Source: Tessaracoccus sp. OS52
Lineage (GTDB): Bacteria > Actinomycetota > Actinomycetes > Propionibacteriales > Propionibacteriaceae
Length of the DNA stretch: 64,000 bases
Assembly: GCF_020687685.1 (NCBI RefSeq)
Contig: NZ_JAJEWM010000001.1
Coordinates: forward strand, 1,922,001-1,986,000
Direction: 5' to 3'
The position numbers were made by a program, and so were the translations under genes. Below the pieces are notes generated by a model that did not search any database, was not told where the DNA came from, and saw only the letters and a program-made list of their open reading frames with translations. Shown here in pieces: positions 8,491 to 16,202 of this stretch (position 1 is the first letter of the stretch; each line of letters starts with the position of its first letter).

Positions 8491-9153
8491 ATGGACATCG
8501 ACGTAATGGGTTGGATCAAGCAGAACATCAGGCCACGGCTGGTGACTCCCGACGCGGCCCTCCCCGGCCGCGACACCCCTGTCCTGTTCCCGATGCCCCG
8601 GCACGAGGTTCTCGGACTCCCATTGGACGAGGTGCCCGAGGGCAGCCAGGTGGCCTACTTCGCCCTCGGTTGCTACTGGGGCGAGGAGCGCATGTTCTGG
8701 GAGACCGACGGCGTGGTCAACACTGCCGTGGGGTTCATGGGCGGCTACACGCCCAACCCCACCTACGCGGAATCCTGCACGGGAAGCACCGGGCACACCG
8801 AGACGGTGCGCGTGGTGTTCGATCCGGCCCGAGTCAGCTACGAGGACCTCCTGAGGATCTTCTGGGAGGCGCACGACCCCACCCAACTGAACCGGCAGGG
8901 CAACGACATCGGGACCCAGTACCGCTCGGCCATCTTCCCCGTCGACGACGAACAGTTGCGCGCAGCCGAACGCTCCCGCGAGGAGTTCCAGGAGCGGCTG
9001 CACGAGGCGGGTTACGGAGACATCACCACCGAGATCACTCCGGGTCAGGAGTTCTACTACGCAGAGGTGGAACACCAGCAGTACCTGCACAAGAACCCGG
9101 GCGGCTACTGCCCCGTGCACGCCACCGGCGTGAAGTGCGGTCCGCGGGACTGA
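8491..9153 (+). CDS. msrA: peptide-methionine (S)-S-oxide reductase MsrA
   Basis: Reduces methionine-S-sulfoxide in proteins, a cytoplasmic oxidative-damage repair enzyme. The 220 residues carry the active-site motif [13 protein letters not shown] (catalytic Cys in GCYWG), the [20 protein letters not shown] block that binds the sulfoxide, and the C-terminal [13 protein letters not shown] segment, whose cysteines (YC, KC) can serve as resolving residues. The length is on the long side because of an N-terminal extension of about 55 residues, as in other actinobacterial MsrA proteins. A single gene behind ung. Confidence 0.96.
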   Translation: MDIDVMGWIKQNIRPRLVTPDAALPGRDTPVLFPMPRHEVLGLPLDEVPEGSQVAYFALGCYWGEERMFWETDGVVNTAVGFMGGYTPNPTYAESCTGSTGHTETVRVVFDPARVSYEDLLRIFWEAHDPTQLNRQGNDIGTQYRSAIFPVDDEQLRAAERSREEFQERLHEAGYGDITTEITPGQEFYYAEVEHQQYLHKNPGGYCPVHATGVKCGPRD

Positions 9154-9160
9154 CGAGGTC

Positions 9161-9337
9161 TCAGTCGGTCGGCGCTGCCGGTGGGTCGGCCAGTTCGGGC
9201 CTGCGCTCGGCCAGTTCGATCCACCGGGTGTCACAGCCCGGGCAGGAATACACCGGGGCGCCCTCGACGAACTCGCCGGTCTTCATGACACCGCAGGCGT
9301 CCTGACAGGGTTTCGAGTCCAGGAATCTTGCAGCCAT
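9161..9337 (-). CDS. small zinc-ribbon protein, 58 residues
   Basis: A short frame with ATG 9337 and TGA 9161 encodes a 58-residue acidic protein with four cysteines as C-x3-C (residues 11 and 15) and C-x2-C (residues 32 and 35, in YSCPGCDTRW). This looks like a single small zinc-binding knuckle or ribbon. The gene is supported by a TAAGGT hexamer exactly 6 bases before the ATG, the same leaderless layout seen at many neighbours. It converges on msrA with 7 bp between stops, and its promoter is back to back with that of the lipoprotein gene on the plus strand. Function unknown. It is short enough to be missed by length cutoffs. Confidence 0.72.
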   Translation of the reverse strand: MAARFLDSKPCQDACGVMKTGEFVEGAPVYSCPGCDTRWIELAERRPELADPPAAPTD

Positions 9338-9343
9338 GCAACG

Positions 9344-9349
9344 ACCTTA
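9344..9349 (-). promoter_or_regulatory. -10 hexamer TAAGGT, leaderless promoter of small zinc-ribbon gene
   Basis: TAAGGT on the minus strand, 6 bases before ATG 9337. Only 8 bases separate it from the opposed TAGTCT hexamer of the lipoprotein gene. Confidence 0.5.
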
Positions 9350-9357
9350 GCGCGGGC

Positions 9358-9363
9358 TAGTCT
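9358..9363 (+). promoter_or_regulatory. -10 hexamer TAGTCT, leaderless promoter
   Basis: TAGTCT, then 6 bases, then the GTG at 9370 of the lipoprotein gene. It supports GTG as the start. Confidence 0.6.
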
Positions 9364-9369
9364 TGGCTA

Positions 9370-10401
9370 GTGAGATTGCGCCCTCTGGCCGTTGCGGCCA
9401 TCTCGGTGGCGCTCCTGGCGGGATGCTCGTTCCCGCCCGGTCCCGCCGAGTCCCTCCAACCGACGCCGACACCGTCGGCCACCGGCTCGCCGTCCCACCC
9501 CACCTCCCCCGAGGATCCCCGCACCACCACGCCCTCGCGCTCCGAGCCGAGGTCTGCAGAGCCGGCACCCGATGCCACACTGCCGTCGGAGTTCACCGTT
9601 CCGGGAGACCTGGTGGACCATGCCGACGTGGTGGTCCGCGAACTGCACCGCGTCTCCGGGTGGCTCCCAGCGTTGAAGCTGGACGTGACCGCCGAGCAGG
9701 CGACCCTGACGGTCGTCGACGACGGCGGGGCCGTCCGGAGCTACCGCTGGCGTGACGGCGTCGTCGGGACCGCAGACAGCGACGTCCAGTACCTGGGACA
9801 GGTCACTTTCAACCCAACGCGTTTCCCCCTGCACGACCTGCGTCGAATCTTCGACGTCGCGGCGTTGCAGTCGTCGTCGTCCGAGAGCCAGGTCCTGCAG
9901 GTGGTGGAGTACCGCGGCGGGGAGGTCTACATGACCGTCACCACCCGGCCGGAGTCGCGGACGGTGTTCTTCAACGGCGACGGCACCGTCGTGAAGAAGC
10001 TGGGCACCAGCAGCGTGGCAGACATCGCAGCGGGCCTGGCTGCCGTGACGAGCTCGACCCAGGTGGTACTCACCGTGGGTTTCAACATCGAACAGGGCTA
10101 CTGGGCCGACGTTCCCAAGCCGGGAGGGGTACTCGAACGCCGAATGCGAATCGGCAACCTGCCCATGTTCAGCGCGCAGCGCACCGAGACGCTGGGGATG
10201 GAGCCCTTCGATCCGGACCTGCTCGACGCCGCCGTGATCAGCAAGGCGATCGCGCAGTTCCGCACCGTGTCGGACCAGGCCTGCGCCGTCGAGGTGGACA
10301 ACCGCCACCGCCGGGTGCAGCCCGTGATCCGATATGACTGCGGCGGGACCATCCACCACACAGACCTGCGGGGCCGTGACCTCTCGGCGTACTTCGACTA
10401 G
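9370..10401 (+). CDS. lipoprotein of unknown function
   Basis: A 343-residue exported lipoprotein. The signal peptide ends in the lipobox LLAGC (Cys about residue 19), followed by a Pro/Ser/Thr-rich linker of about 50 residues that would span the cell wall. The globular part (about residues 75-343) is mixed alpha/beta, has two late cysteines (QACAVEV and YDCGG) that could form a disulfide, and matches no family I recognise. GTG 9370 is the start, because it preserves the signal peptide and sits six bases after a TAGTCT hexamer. It converges on the metallopeptidase gene with only 3 bp between stops. Confidence 0.8.
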   Translation: MRLRPLAVAAISVALLAGCSFPPGPAESLQPTPTPSATGSPSHPTSPEDPRTTTPSRSEPRSAEPAPDATLPSEFTVPGDLVDHADVVVRELHRVSGWLPALKLDVTAEQATLTVVDDGGAVRSYRWRDGVVGTADSDVQYLGQVTFNPTRFPLHDLRRIFDVAALQSSSSESQVLQVVEYRGGEVYMTVTTRPESRTVFFNGDGTVVKKLGTSSVADIAAGLAAVTSSTQVVLTVGFNIEQGYWADVPKPGGVLERRMRIGNLPMFSAQRTETLGMEPFDPDLLDAAVISKAIAQFRTVSDQACAVEVDNRHRRVQPVIRYDCGGTIHHTDLRGRDLSAYFD

Positions 10402-10404
10402 GCC

Positions 10405-11280
10405 TCAGAGATCATTGGTGGCAAAGGTGTCGCAGGCATTGGGGTCACCCGAGTCGTAGCCCTTGGCCACCCAGCGCTGGCGCTGCTCCGAAGAGCCGTG
10501 CGTCCAGCTCTCCGGAACCACCCGGCCACCCTGCTGTTGCTGGATGTGGTCGTCGCCGACGGCGCGCGCCGCGTCGGCGATGCGCAGCAGGTCGTCCCTG
10601 GTGACCGATTCGATCGGCGATTCCGGGTCCTTCAGCGTGTTGTTGAAGAAGACGCCCGCGTAGCAGTCGGCCTGCAGTTCCAGCCGGACCTGGTTTGACG
10701 TGGGTCCGGTGTCCTGGCCGCCGGCGCGGGCCTGTTCCATCTGGCCGGTGAGGTTGGAGACGTGGTGACCGAATTCATGACCGACGATGTAGAGCTCGGC
10801 GGCGTCGCCTCCGACGGCTCCCAGCTGGTCGAGCAGGGTGCCCATGAAGTCGGTGTCGATGTAGACGGTGTAGTCCCCGGGGCAGTAGAACGGCCCCATC
10901 TCCGAGGAGCCGGTACCGCACGCGGTCTGCACCTGCCCACTGAACAGCATCATCGAGCCGTACTCGTAGCCCTGCATCACAGAGCTCCAGTAGTTCTGGA
11001 CGGCGTTCTCGTAGGCGGGCCAACGGCAGTCCCGGTTGGTCTCGATGTCGGATCCCTCATCGCACTCGGGAGCCGGCTGCGTCTGCTGCGGCTGGGTGTC
11101 GGGCATCCCCGTGCCGCCGAGCACGTCGCCCAGGTTGCCGCCGAAGAGGAGGACCAGCACGATCATGACGATGCCGCCGAGCCCACCACCCACTGCCATG
11201 CCCCGGCCGCCGGACCTGCCACCGCCGCCTCCGTACCGCACGCGCGACTGATCGATCCTTGCGTCTCCCCTGTACTCCAC
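10405..11280 (-). CDS. YpfJ-type neutral zinc metallopeptidase, membrane anchored
   Basis: A 291-residue protein of the YpfJ (neutral zinc metallopeptidase, putative) family. The order is a short charged N-terminus (EYRGDARID), a Gly-rich stretch, one transmembrane helix (about residues 30-50, GGIVMIVLVLLFGG), then the catalytic domain with HEFGHHVSNLTGQ (two zinc-binding His and the catalytic Glu) and ELQADCYAGVFFN supplying the third ligand. The start is taken at GTG 11280, because AGAGGGA lies 9 bases upstream; GTG 11289 has no workable spacing. The natural substrate of this family is unknown. It is divergent from the Nudix gene. Confidence 0.88.
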   Translation of the reverse strand: MEYRGDARIDQSRVRYGGGGGRSGGRGMAVGGGLGGIVMIVLVLLFGGNLGDVLGGTGMPDTQPQQTQPAPECDEGSDIETNRDCRWPAYENAVQNYWSSVMQGYEYGSMMLFSGQVQTACGTGSSEMGPFYCPGDYTVYIDTDFMGTLLDQLGAVGGDAAELYIVGHEFGHHVSNLTGQMEQARAGGQDTGPTSNQVRLELQADCYAGVFFNNTLKDPESPIESVTRDDLLRIADAARAVGDDHIQQQQGGRVVPESWTHGSSEQRQRWVAKGYDSGDPNACDTFATNDL

Positions 11281-11366
11281 GGCGACCACTCCCTCTATGT
11301 TGCGGCGGGCGAAATCAGCGTATCCCAGCAGCCTCGCTCCGCGGCGGAGGCGGAAAAAGCTCCTAC

Positions 11367-11372
11367 TAGACT
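11367..11372 (+). promoter_or_regulatory. -10 hexamer TAGACT, leaderless promoter
   Basis: TAGACT, then 6 bases, then the Nudix ATG at 11379, with no ribosome-binding site. Confidence 0.6.
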
Positions 11373-11378
11373 GTCACA

Positions 11379-12080
11379 ATGCGCGTCATCGGGGTCACCA
11401 CACCAGTGGGCCAGCCGAGCGCACAGTTCACCGTCGGCCACGGGGAGCACCCACGCGAACGGCTGCTGGCGCTCGGTTACGTGCCCGTCCACCCGCTCTC
11501 AGCGGTGCTCGCGGGGGAAGAGATCGTCTTCACTTATCTGGTGCGCGAGGCCCACACACCGGATTGCGGACCGCGCAGGCCGTCCCCGATCGTGTTCGAC
11601 CGCCCACTCCGCAACGAGCAGCCGGTGTTCAATCAGCGCATCGGGGCCTACGCCGTCGTGGTCTCCGAGCGTGGCCTGCTTGGCACCGTGAACTCGAAAC
11701 TGACCGCTGCCCCCGGCACCTGGGCCCTGCCCGGGGGCGGGATCGATCCGGGAGAGTCGCCGTCGGAGGCGGTCATCCGCGAGGTCTATGAGGAAACGGG
11801 TCAACAGATCGAGATCGATCGGGTGCTGACATTGGATTCCGACCACTGGGTGGGGCGCTCCCACGCCGGGGTACTGGAGGACTTCCACGCACTGAGGGTG
11901 GTCTACGGCGCCACATGCAAGACACCCAGCGAGCCCGTTGTCCACGACCTCGGTGGGTCGACGGAGCGGGCAGGCTGGGTGCCTTGGCGATTGTGGCGCA
12001 AGCTGCACTGGACCATCAGCTCGCGCAGCGTGCTGGCCCGGTACGCGGGCCAGCTCGCCCTTGATCAGTCCCTGAAGTAG
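11379..12080 (+). CDS. Nudix hydrolase
   Basis: A 233-residue hydrolase of nucleoside-diphosphate-linked compounds. The Nudix box is complete: GGGIDPGESPSEAVIREV followed by YEETGQ, with the REVYEE magnesium-binding core at about residues 143-148. An N-terminal domain of about 90 residues precedes it, and the box is followed by a family-variable region ending WVPWRLWRKLHW. The substrate cannot be predicted from the box alone. The 3' end overlaps the convergent Bax-inhibitor gene by 16 bp. Confidence 0.9.
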   Translation: MRVIGVTTPVGQPSAQFTVGHGEHPRERLLALGYVPVHPLSAVLAGEEIVFTYLVREAHTPDCGPRRPSPIVFDRPLRNEQPVFNQRIGAYAVVVSERGLLGTVNSKLTAAPGTWALPGGGIDPGESPSEAVIREVYEETGQQIEIDRVLTLDSDHWVGRSHAGVLEDFHALRVVYGATCKTPSEPVVHDLGGSTERAGWVPWRLWRKLHWTISSRSVLARYAGQLALDQSLK

Positions 12081-12913
12081 GACAGGATGCGCAGGATCTC
12101 GACGTAGAGCCAGACCATGGTGACCGTGATGCCGAAGGCGGCGCGCCACGACTCGCGGGCCGGAGCCCTGGAGGCAATGCCGCGCTCGACGAAGTCGAAG
12201 TCCACGATCAGGTTGAACACCGCCAGGCCGACGGCCAGGACCGAGATGCCGATGGACAGCCAACCGGCACCGGAACCAATGTCACGCATGCCCAGGTCAG
12301 CACCCAGGAGCGCCGCGACGAAGTTCACCAGGAGGACGCCCACCATCGCGAAGGTGGCGATGGAGACGAACTTGCGGAACTTCGGGGTGACCCGGATGTT
12401 GAAGAACTTGTAGGCCGCCAGGGTGGCTCCGGCCGCGACGAAGGTGGCCAGCACCGCGGAGAAGACGATCCCGGGGAACATCATCTCGAAGTAGGCGGAG
12501 AAGGCGCCGACGAAGACACCCTCCACCGCCGCGTAGAACAGCACACCGCCGACCGGGATGTTGCGCCTGGCCGCCACGATGAAGACCGTGATGAGCCCGA
12601 CCACGGCCGAGCCGATGAGCGCGGGGAAGAGCAACTCAACCGGGAGCAGCACGAATGTGGCTGCTGCGGCGGCGAAGAGGACCAGCATGGTGATGGCGGT
12701 CTTGGCGAGGACGTCGTCGAGGGTCATCACGCCGCCGGTGGGCTGCTGCGTGGGCACCTGCTGCTGGTAGCCCTGCTGGTAACCACCAGGCGCGTAGCCC
12801 TGCTGGTAACCACCGGGCGCGTAGCCCTGCTGGGGGTAACCCTGCTGGAAGTTGTTCTGCTGCGGGGCGCGACCGTTGAACGTGTCGCTGCGGGCGAATA
12901 CCGGGTTGGCCAT
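12065..12913 (-). CDS. Bax inhibitor-1/YccA family membrane protein with Q/G/Y-rich N-terminal repeats
   Basis: A 282-residue membrane protein with seven hydrophobic segments from about residue 68 onward, typical of the actinobacterial Bax1-I branch (YccA/BI-1 fold, proposed calcium-leak or protease-modulating membrane proteins). The first 60 residues are low complexity: repeated units of the form QQGYAPGGY, encoded by an imperfect 27-bp tandem repeat. The ATG is preceded by AGGAGA with 8 bases of spacing. It is convergent with the Nudix gene. The function in bacteria is not settled. Confidence 0.9.
   Translation of the reverse strand: MANPVFARSDTFNGRAPQQNNFQQGYPQQGYAPGGYQQGYAPGGYQQGYQQQVPTQQPTGGVMTLDDVLAKTAITMLVLFAAAAATFVLLPVELLFPALIGSAVVGLITVFIVAARRNIPVGGVLFYAAVEGVFVGAFSAYFEMMFPGIVFSAVLATFVAAGATLAAYKFFNIRVTPKFRKFVSIATFAMVGVLLVNFVAALLGADLGMRDIGSGAGWLSIGISVLAVGLAVFNLIVDFDFVERGIASRAPARESWRAAFGITVTMVWLYVEILRILSYFRD
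12771..12840 (-). repeat. 27-bp tandem repeat in the Bax-inhibitor gene
   Basis: Two near-identical 27-bp units (12771-12797 and 12798-12824, one mismatch) and a partial third encode the in-frame nine-residue repeat of the Q/G/Y-rich N-terminus. Because the unit is a multiple of three, changes in copy number alter length without breaking the frame. Confidence 0.85.
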
Positions 12914-13016
12914 CTTGGTGGTCTCCTACTACTGCTGCTGCTGCAAAAACCTGACACTTCCAGAGTACCGCGTGGTCAAGTCATTTCAGGCTGGCCCACT
13001 AGGCCATTCACCGTCG

Positions 13017-13625
13017 TCAGCGAAGAATCAGGCGCGCCTGCTCCCGTACCTGGCGGTAGACCTCGGCCGGCGAGACGTTGCGCCCGGCAGCCGCCAGCTC
13101 ACCCCAGTGCTCCCAAGTCGTGCGCCACAGGGCGACGGCGACCTCGGCCGTCACCCTCAGTCCGACGGGGTCGCCGTCGGGAACCCGGGACCGGAGCCGC
13201 TCGTAAAGACGATCTGTCAGGATCGCCTCCTGCGTGAGGGCCACCACCCGCAGCTCCGGCTCGGCCGCCAACAGACTGGCGATGCGCCGCTGCTCCAGCA
13301 TGTCAGGATCCGCGTCGTGGGCCACGACCTCCTGCGTCCGCTCGGAGATCGTGACGATGATGGCCGACGGCGTCGGGTCCGGGAACTCGAGGGTCTCGAT
13401 CATCTGCAGGAGGCGCTGCTGCCCCGGCAGCGCAGCCTGCTCCTTGGACGAGAAGTGGCGGAAGAAGGTCCTCGTGGAAACGCCCGCCCGCGTTGCGATC
13501 TGGTGGACCGTCGTGGCCCGCAGCCCATTCGACTCGAACAGATCCAGAGCCGCCTTGTGGATCTCGGCGCGGGTGGCGAGATGGCGGCGGGTTCGCAGGT
13601 CGAGGGGGACGTCGTCGTCGGGCAT
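13017..13625 (-). CDS. TetR family transcriptional regulator
   Basis: A 202-residue repressor-type regulator. The N-terminal TetR helix-turn-helix (about residues 15-60) reads ALDLFESNGLRATTVHQIA followed by TRAGVSTRTFFRHFSSKE, a textbook match; the C-terminal all-helical ligand domain is variable. A GGAGG ribosome-binding site lies 5 bases before the ATG. It is divergent from the MFS transporter gene with 109 bp between starts, the classic arrangement for a local repressor of an efflux pump. The ligand is unknown, and regulation of the pump is inferred from position. Confidence 0.93.
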   Translation of the reverse strand: MPDDDVPLDLRTRRHLATRAEIHKAALDLFESNGLRATTVHQIATRAGVSTRTFFRHFSSKEQAALPGQQRLLQMIETLEFPDPTPSAIIVTISERTQEVVAHDADPDMLEQRRIASLLAAEPELRVVALTQEAILTDRLYERLRSRVPDGDPVGLRVTAEVAVALWRTTWEHWGELAAAGRNVSPAEVYRQVREQARLILR

Positions 13626-13683
13626 TGGGTTCCTCCAGGGCTCGACCTACAGCCTAACGGAGACACGCCGATTTCAGCCAAGT

Positions 13684-13698
13684 TGGCACGATGTGACA
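13684..13698. promoter_or_regulatory. candidate TetR operator
   Basis: TGGCAC-GAT-GTGACA is a 15-bp inverted repeat with 5 of 6 paired positions per half-site. It lies in the divergent TetR/MFS intergenic region, 36 bp before the MFS start. Size and place fit a TetR-family operator; binding is inferred. Confidence 0.35.
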
Positions 13699-13734
13699 CA
13701 ATATCTCGGCCCCCGAAGAGAGAGTCAGGCACGC

Positions 13735-15225
13735 ATGTCCTACAATTCCCCTCCCAGCATCGAGACCGAGAAGGTGACGACGAAGGTCGCGCCAGTAATC
13801 GCGGTGCTCGTCGTGTCCGCCCTGGTGATGATCCTCAACGAGACGGTGCTGACCGTCGCGCTGCCCGCGTTGATGACGGACTTCTCCGTCACCGCCAGCG
13901 TCGCCCAGTGGCTCACCACCGGTTTCCTGCTGACCATGGCGGTGGTCATCCCGATGACCGGCTTCCTGATCCAGCGCTTCACTACCCGCGAACTCTTCTT
14001 CGCCGCAGTTAGCATCTTCACCGTCGGGACCCTGCTGGCCGCCATCGCGCCCTCATTCGGGGTGATGCTGCTCGCCCGGGTGGCGCAGGCCTGCGGTACC
14101 GCCGTCATCCTGCCCCTGCTCATGACGACCACGCTCACGTCGGTGCCGGTCGCCTACCGCGGCATGGTGATGGGTCTCAACTCGGTGGTCATCTCCGTGG
14201 CGCCCGCAATCGGACCCACCCTTTCCGGACTCGTGGTGGACTCCATGGGTTGGCGCTGGATCTTCGGCCTGATGGTCCCCGTGGTCGTCGTCGCCCTCGT
14301 CCTGGGCGCATTCATGATCCGGACGAACAATGACCGCCTTCCCGCGGAGTTCGACGTCACCTCCGTGATCATCTCCGTGTTCGCGTTCGGCGGCATCGTC
14401 TACGGCCTCTCAACCGCGAGCAGCGTCGTCGCCGGTTCCGTGATCCCCATAGTCGCGCTCGTCGTCGGTGCAGCCGCGTTGGCGCTGTTCGTCGCCCGGC
14501 AGATCAGACTGCAGCGCACCGACGCCGCCCTCCTCGACCTACGGCCGTTCAGGGTGCGCAACTTCACCGTCTCGGTGATCGTGGTGATGGTGGCCATGGC
14601 CACCATGCTCGGCACGGTCATCGTCCTGCCCATCTACCTGCAGGCAGGTCTCGGAGTGACCGTCATGGTTACGGGACTAGCACTCCTGCCCGGCGGACTG
14701 GTGCAGGGCATCCTCTCCCCCATCGTCGGCCGGCTCTACGACAAGCTCGGCCCGCTGCCCGTGGTGGTCCCGGGCGCGCTCCTGCTGGCCGGCGGCCAGT
14801 GGTCGCTGGCAACGATCAACTCCGACTCCGACCTGCGCTTCGTCATCGCGATGCACGTCATGTTCTGCGTCGGCATGGCTTTGCTCATGACGCCACTGAT
14901 GACGGTTTCCCTGGGCTCGCTCCCCAGGCACCAGTACGCCCACGGTTCGGCCATCATGAACACCATGCAGCAACTGGCAGGCGCCGCCGGCACTGCGGTG
15001 TTCATCGCGGTCATGTCGCTGGGTTCGGCGGGCGCGCAGGCCGGAGGCCGGAGCTCCGCCGTCGCCACGGGGATCGGCACCGGCCAGGCATTCACCGTCG
15101 GTGGCGTCGTCGCCCTGCTGGCCGTGGTGGGCGTGTTCTTCGTCCGCCGCCTGCCCACCGTCGCACACGATGTCCCCGCTCCCGACGACCTGATCATGGA
15201 GCGGGAGGCTGGGTTAGTCTCGTAG
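13735..15225 (+). CDS. MFS multidrug efflux transporter, DHA2 (EmrB/QacA) family
   Basis: A 496-residue drug:proton antiporter with about 14 hydrophobic segments. The DHA2 signature in the first helix (LVMILNETVLTVALPALMTDF), the following WLTTGFLLTMAVVIPMTGFL, and the motif RVAQACGTAVILPLLMT in helix 5 identify the EmrB/QacA branch. ATG 13735 gives a short cytoplasmic N-terminus before helix 1. It is divergent from the TetR gene, its likely repressor, and 26 bp ahead of the EamA transporter gene, so the two exporters may be co-transcribed. Substrates are unknown. Confidence 0.93.
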   Translation: MSYNSPPSIETEKVTTKVAPVIAVLVVSALVMILNETVLTVALPALMTDFSVTASVAQWLTTGFLLTMAVVIPMTGFLIQRFTTRELFFAAVSIFTVGTLLAAIAPSFGVMLLARVAQACGTAVILPLLMTTTLTSVPVAYRGMVMGLNSVVISVAPAIGPTLSGLVVDSMGWRWIFGLMVPVVVVALVLGAFMIRTNNDRLPAEFDVTSVIISVFAFGGIVYGLSTASSVVAGSVIPIVALVVGAAALALFVARQIRLQRTDAALLDLRPFRVRNFTVSVIVVMVAMATMLGTVIVLPIYLQAGLGVTVMVTGLALLPGGLVQGILSPIVGRLYDKLGPLPVVVPGALLLAGGQWSLATINSDSDLRFVIAMHVMFCVGMALLMTPLMTVSLGSLPRHQYAHGSAIMNTMQQLAGAAGTAVFIAVMSLGSAGAQAGGRSSAVATGIGTGQAFTVGGVVALLAVVGVFFVRRLPTVAHDVPAPDDLIMEREAGLVS

Positions 15226-15251
15226 CGAAACGAGGAAAGGGGGCTCCAGGC

Positions 15252-16202
15252 ATGCGGTCGGCACTGGTGTACGCGCTCGGGGCCTGCGCACTGTGGGGAC
15301 TCGCCTTCGTCGCCCCCGCAGCCGGCGGTGTCGGGGGCATCCCGCTGACCCTGGTTCGGTATTCGGTGTTCGGGCTGTCCTCCGTCGTCATCCTCAGGGT
15401 GCTCAGGTTCAACCCGTTCAGGCAACTGGACCGCAAGGGCTGGCTGCGCGTGATCGGAATCGGGTTCGCGGGCAACACGCTCTACTACACCTCGATGTCC
15501 GGCGCCGTCGCGGCGATCGGATCAGCGCCCGTCGCGCTGATCTTCGGTGCCCTGCCGATCATCATGACCGTCGTGGGAAACCTGCGACGCCAGGTGCTCG
15601 GCTGGGGCGCCCTCGCCGGTCCGATGGCGTGCATCGCCGTCGGTCTGGCCATCACCACCACTTCCACCCTCTCCCAGCCGGCAGCCGGACCGGTGGGCAA
15701 CGCCCCTGCCCTGGGCCTGCTGCTGTCGGCCGTGGCCCTGGCCTGCTGGACGGTCTACAGCACCTGGAACGCCGAGTACCTGGCCGACCATCCTGGAACC
15801 AATACAGTGCTGTGGGCCAGCCTCACCGGTGTCGGCACGCTGGTCACGCTGCCCATCCTCGTGCTGGTGCAGGCGCTGGGGGCGCCGTCGCCCGGAGCGT
15901 TCTGGGGCGCCTACCAACCCGGCGTCCTCGCGTGGGGCGTCGTGCTCGGACTGGGGGCATCATGGGTGGCGACTGCCCTGTGGAGCCGCGCCAGCACCTA
16001 CTTCAGCTCCTCAGCCCTGGGGATGCTCATCGTCACCGAGGTCATCTTCGCGCTCATCTACACACTGCTCCTGGAGACGCGACTCCCCGCCGCACACGAA
16101 CTGGGCTCGGTCAGCTTCACCCTCGGCGGCGTCGCCTGGGGCCTGATCGTCGGGCGGGCGGCCAGACGACGTCGGGACGCGGCCCGGCATCGCGAGGCCT
16201 AG
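15252..16202 (+). CDS. EamA/DMT family transporter
   Basis: A 316-residue drug/metabolite transporter with ten hydrophobic segments arranged as two EamA repeats of five; the first starts LVYALGACALWGLAFVAPA and the second ends GGVAWGLIVGRAARRRR, with a basic tail placing the C-terminus inside. The ribosome-binding site AGGAAAGGGGG lies about 8 bases before the ATG. It follows the MFS gene closely and may share its regulation. Substrate unknown. The stop overlaps the convergent CMD/AhpD gene by 4 bp. Confidence 0.9.
   Translation: MRSALVYALGACALWGLAFVAPAAGGVGGIPLTLVRYSVFGLSSVVILRVLRFNPFRQLDRKGWLRVIGIGFAGNTLYYTSMSGAVAAIGSAPVALIFGALPIIMTVVGNLRRQVLGWGALAGPMACIAVGLAITTTSTLSQPAAGPVGNAPALGLLLSAVALACWTVYSTWNAEYLADHPGTNTVLWASLTGVGTLVTLPILVLVQALGAPSPGAFWGAYQPGVLAWGVVLGLGASWVATALWSRASTYFSSSALGMLIVTEVIFALIYTLLLETRLPAAHELGSVSFTLGGVAWGLIVGRAARRRRDAARHREA

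Noticed and set aside
12771-12840. A CRISPR array
   Set aside because: Repeats are directly adjacent and in frame inside a coding region, with no spacers and no cas genes.
12991-13005. TGGCC-CACTA-GGCCA as a terminator of the tetR gene
   Set aside because: Only five base pairs, so too weak to call.
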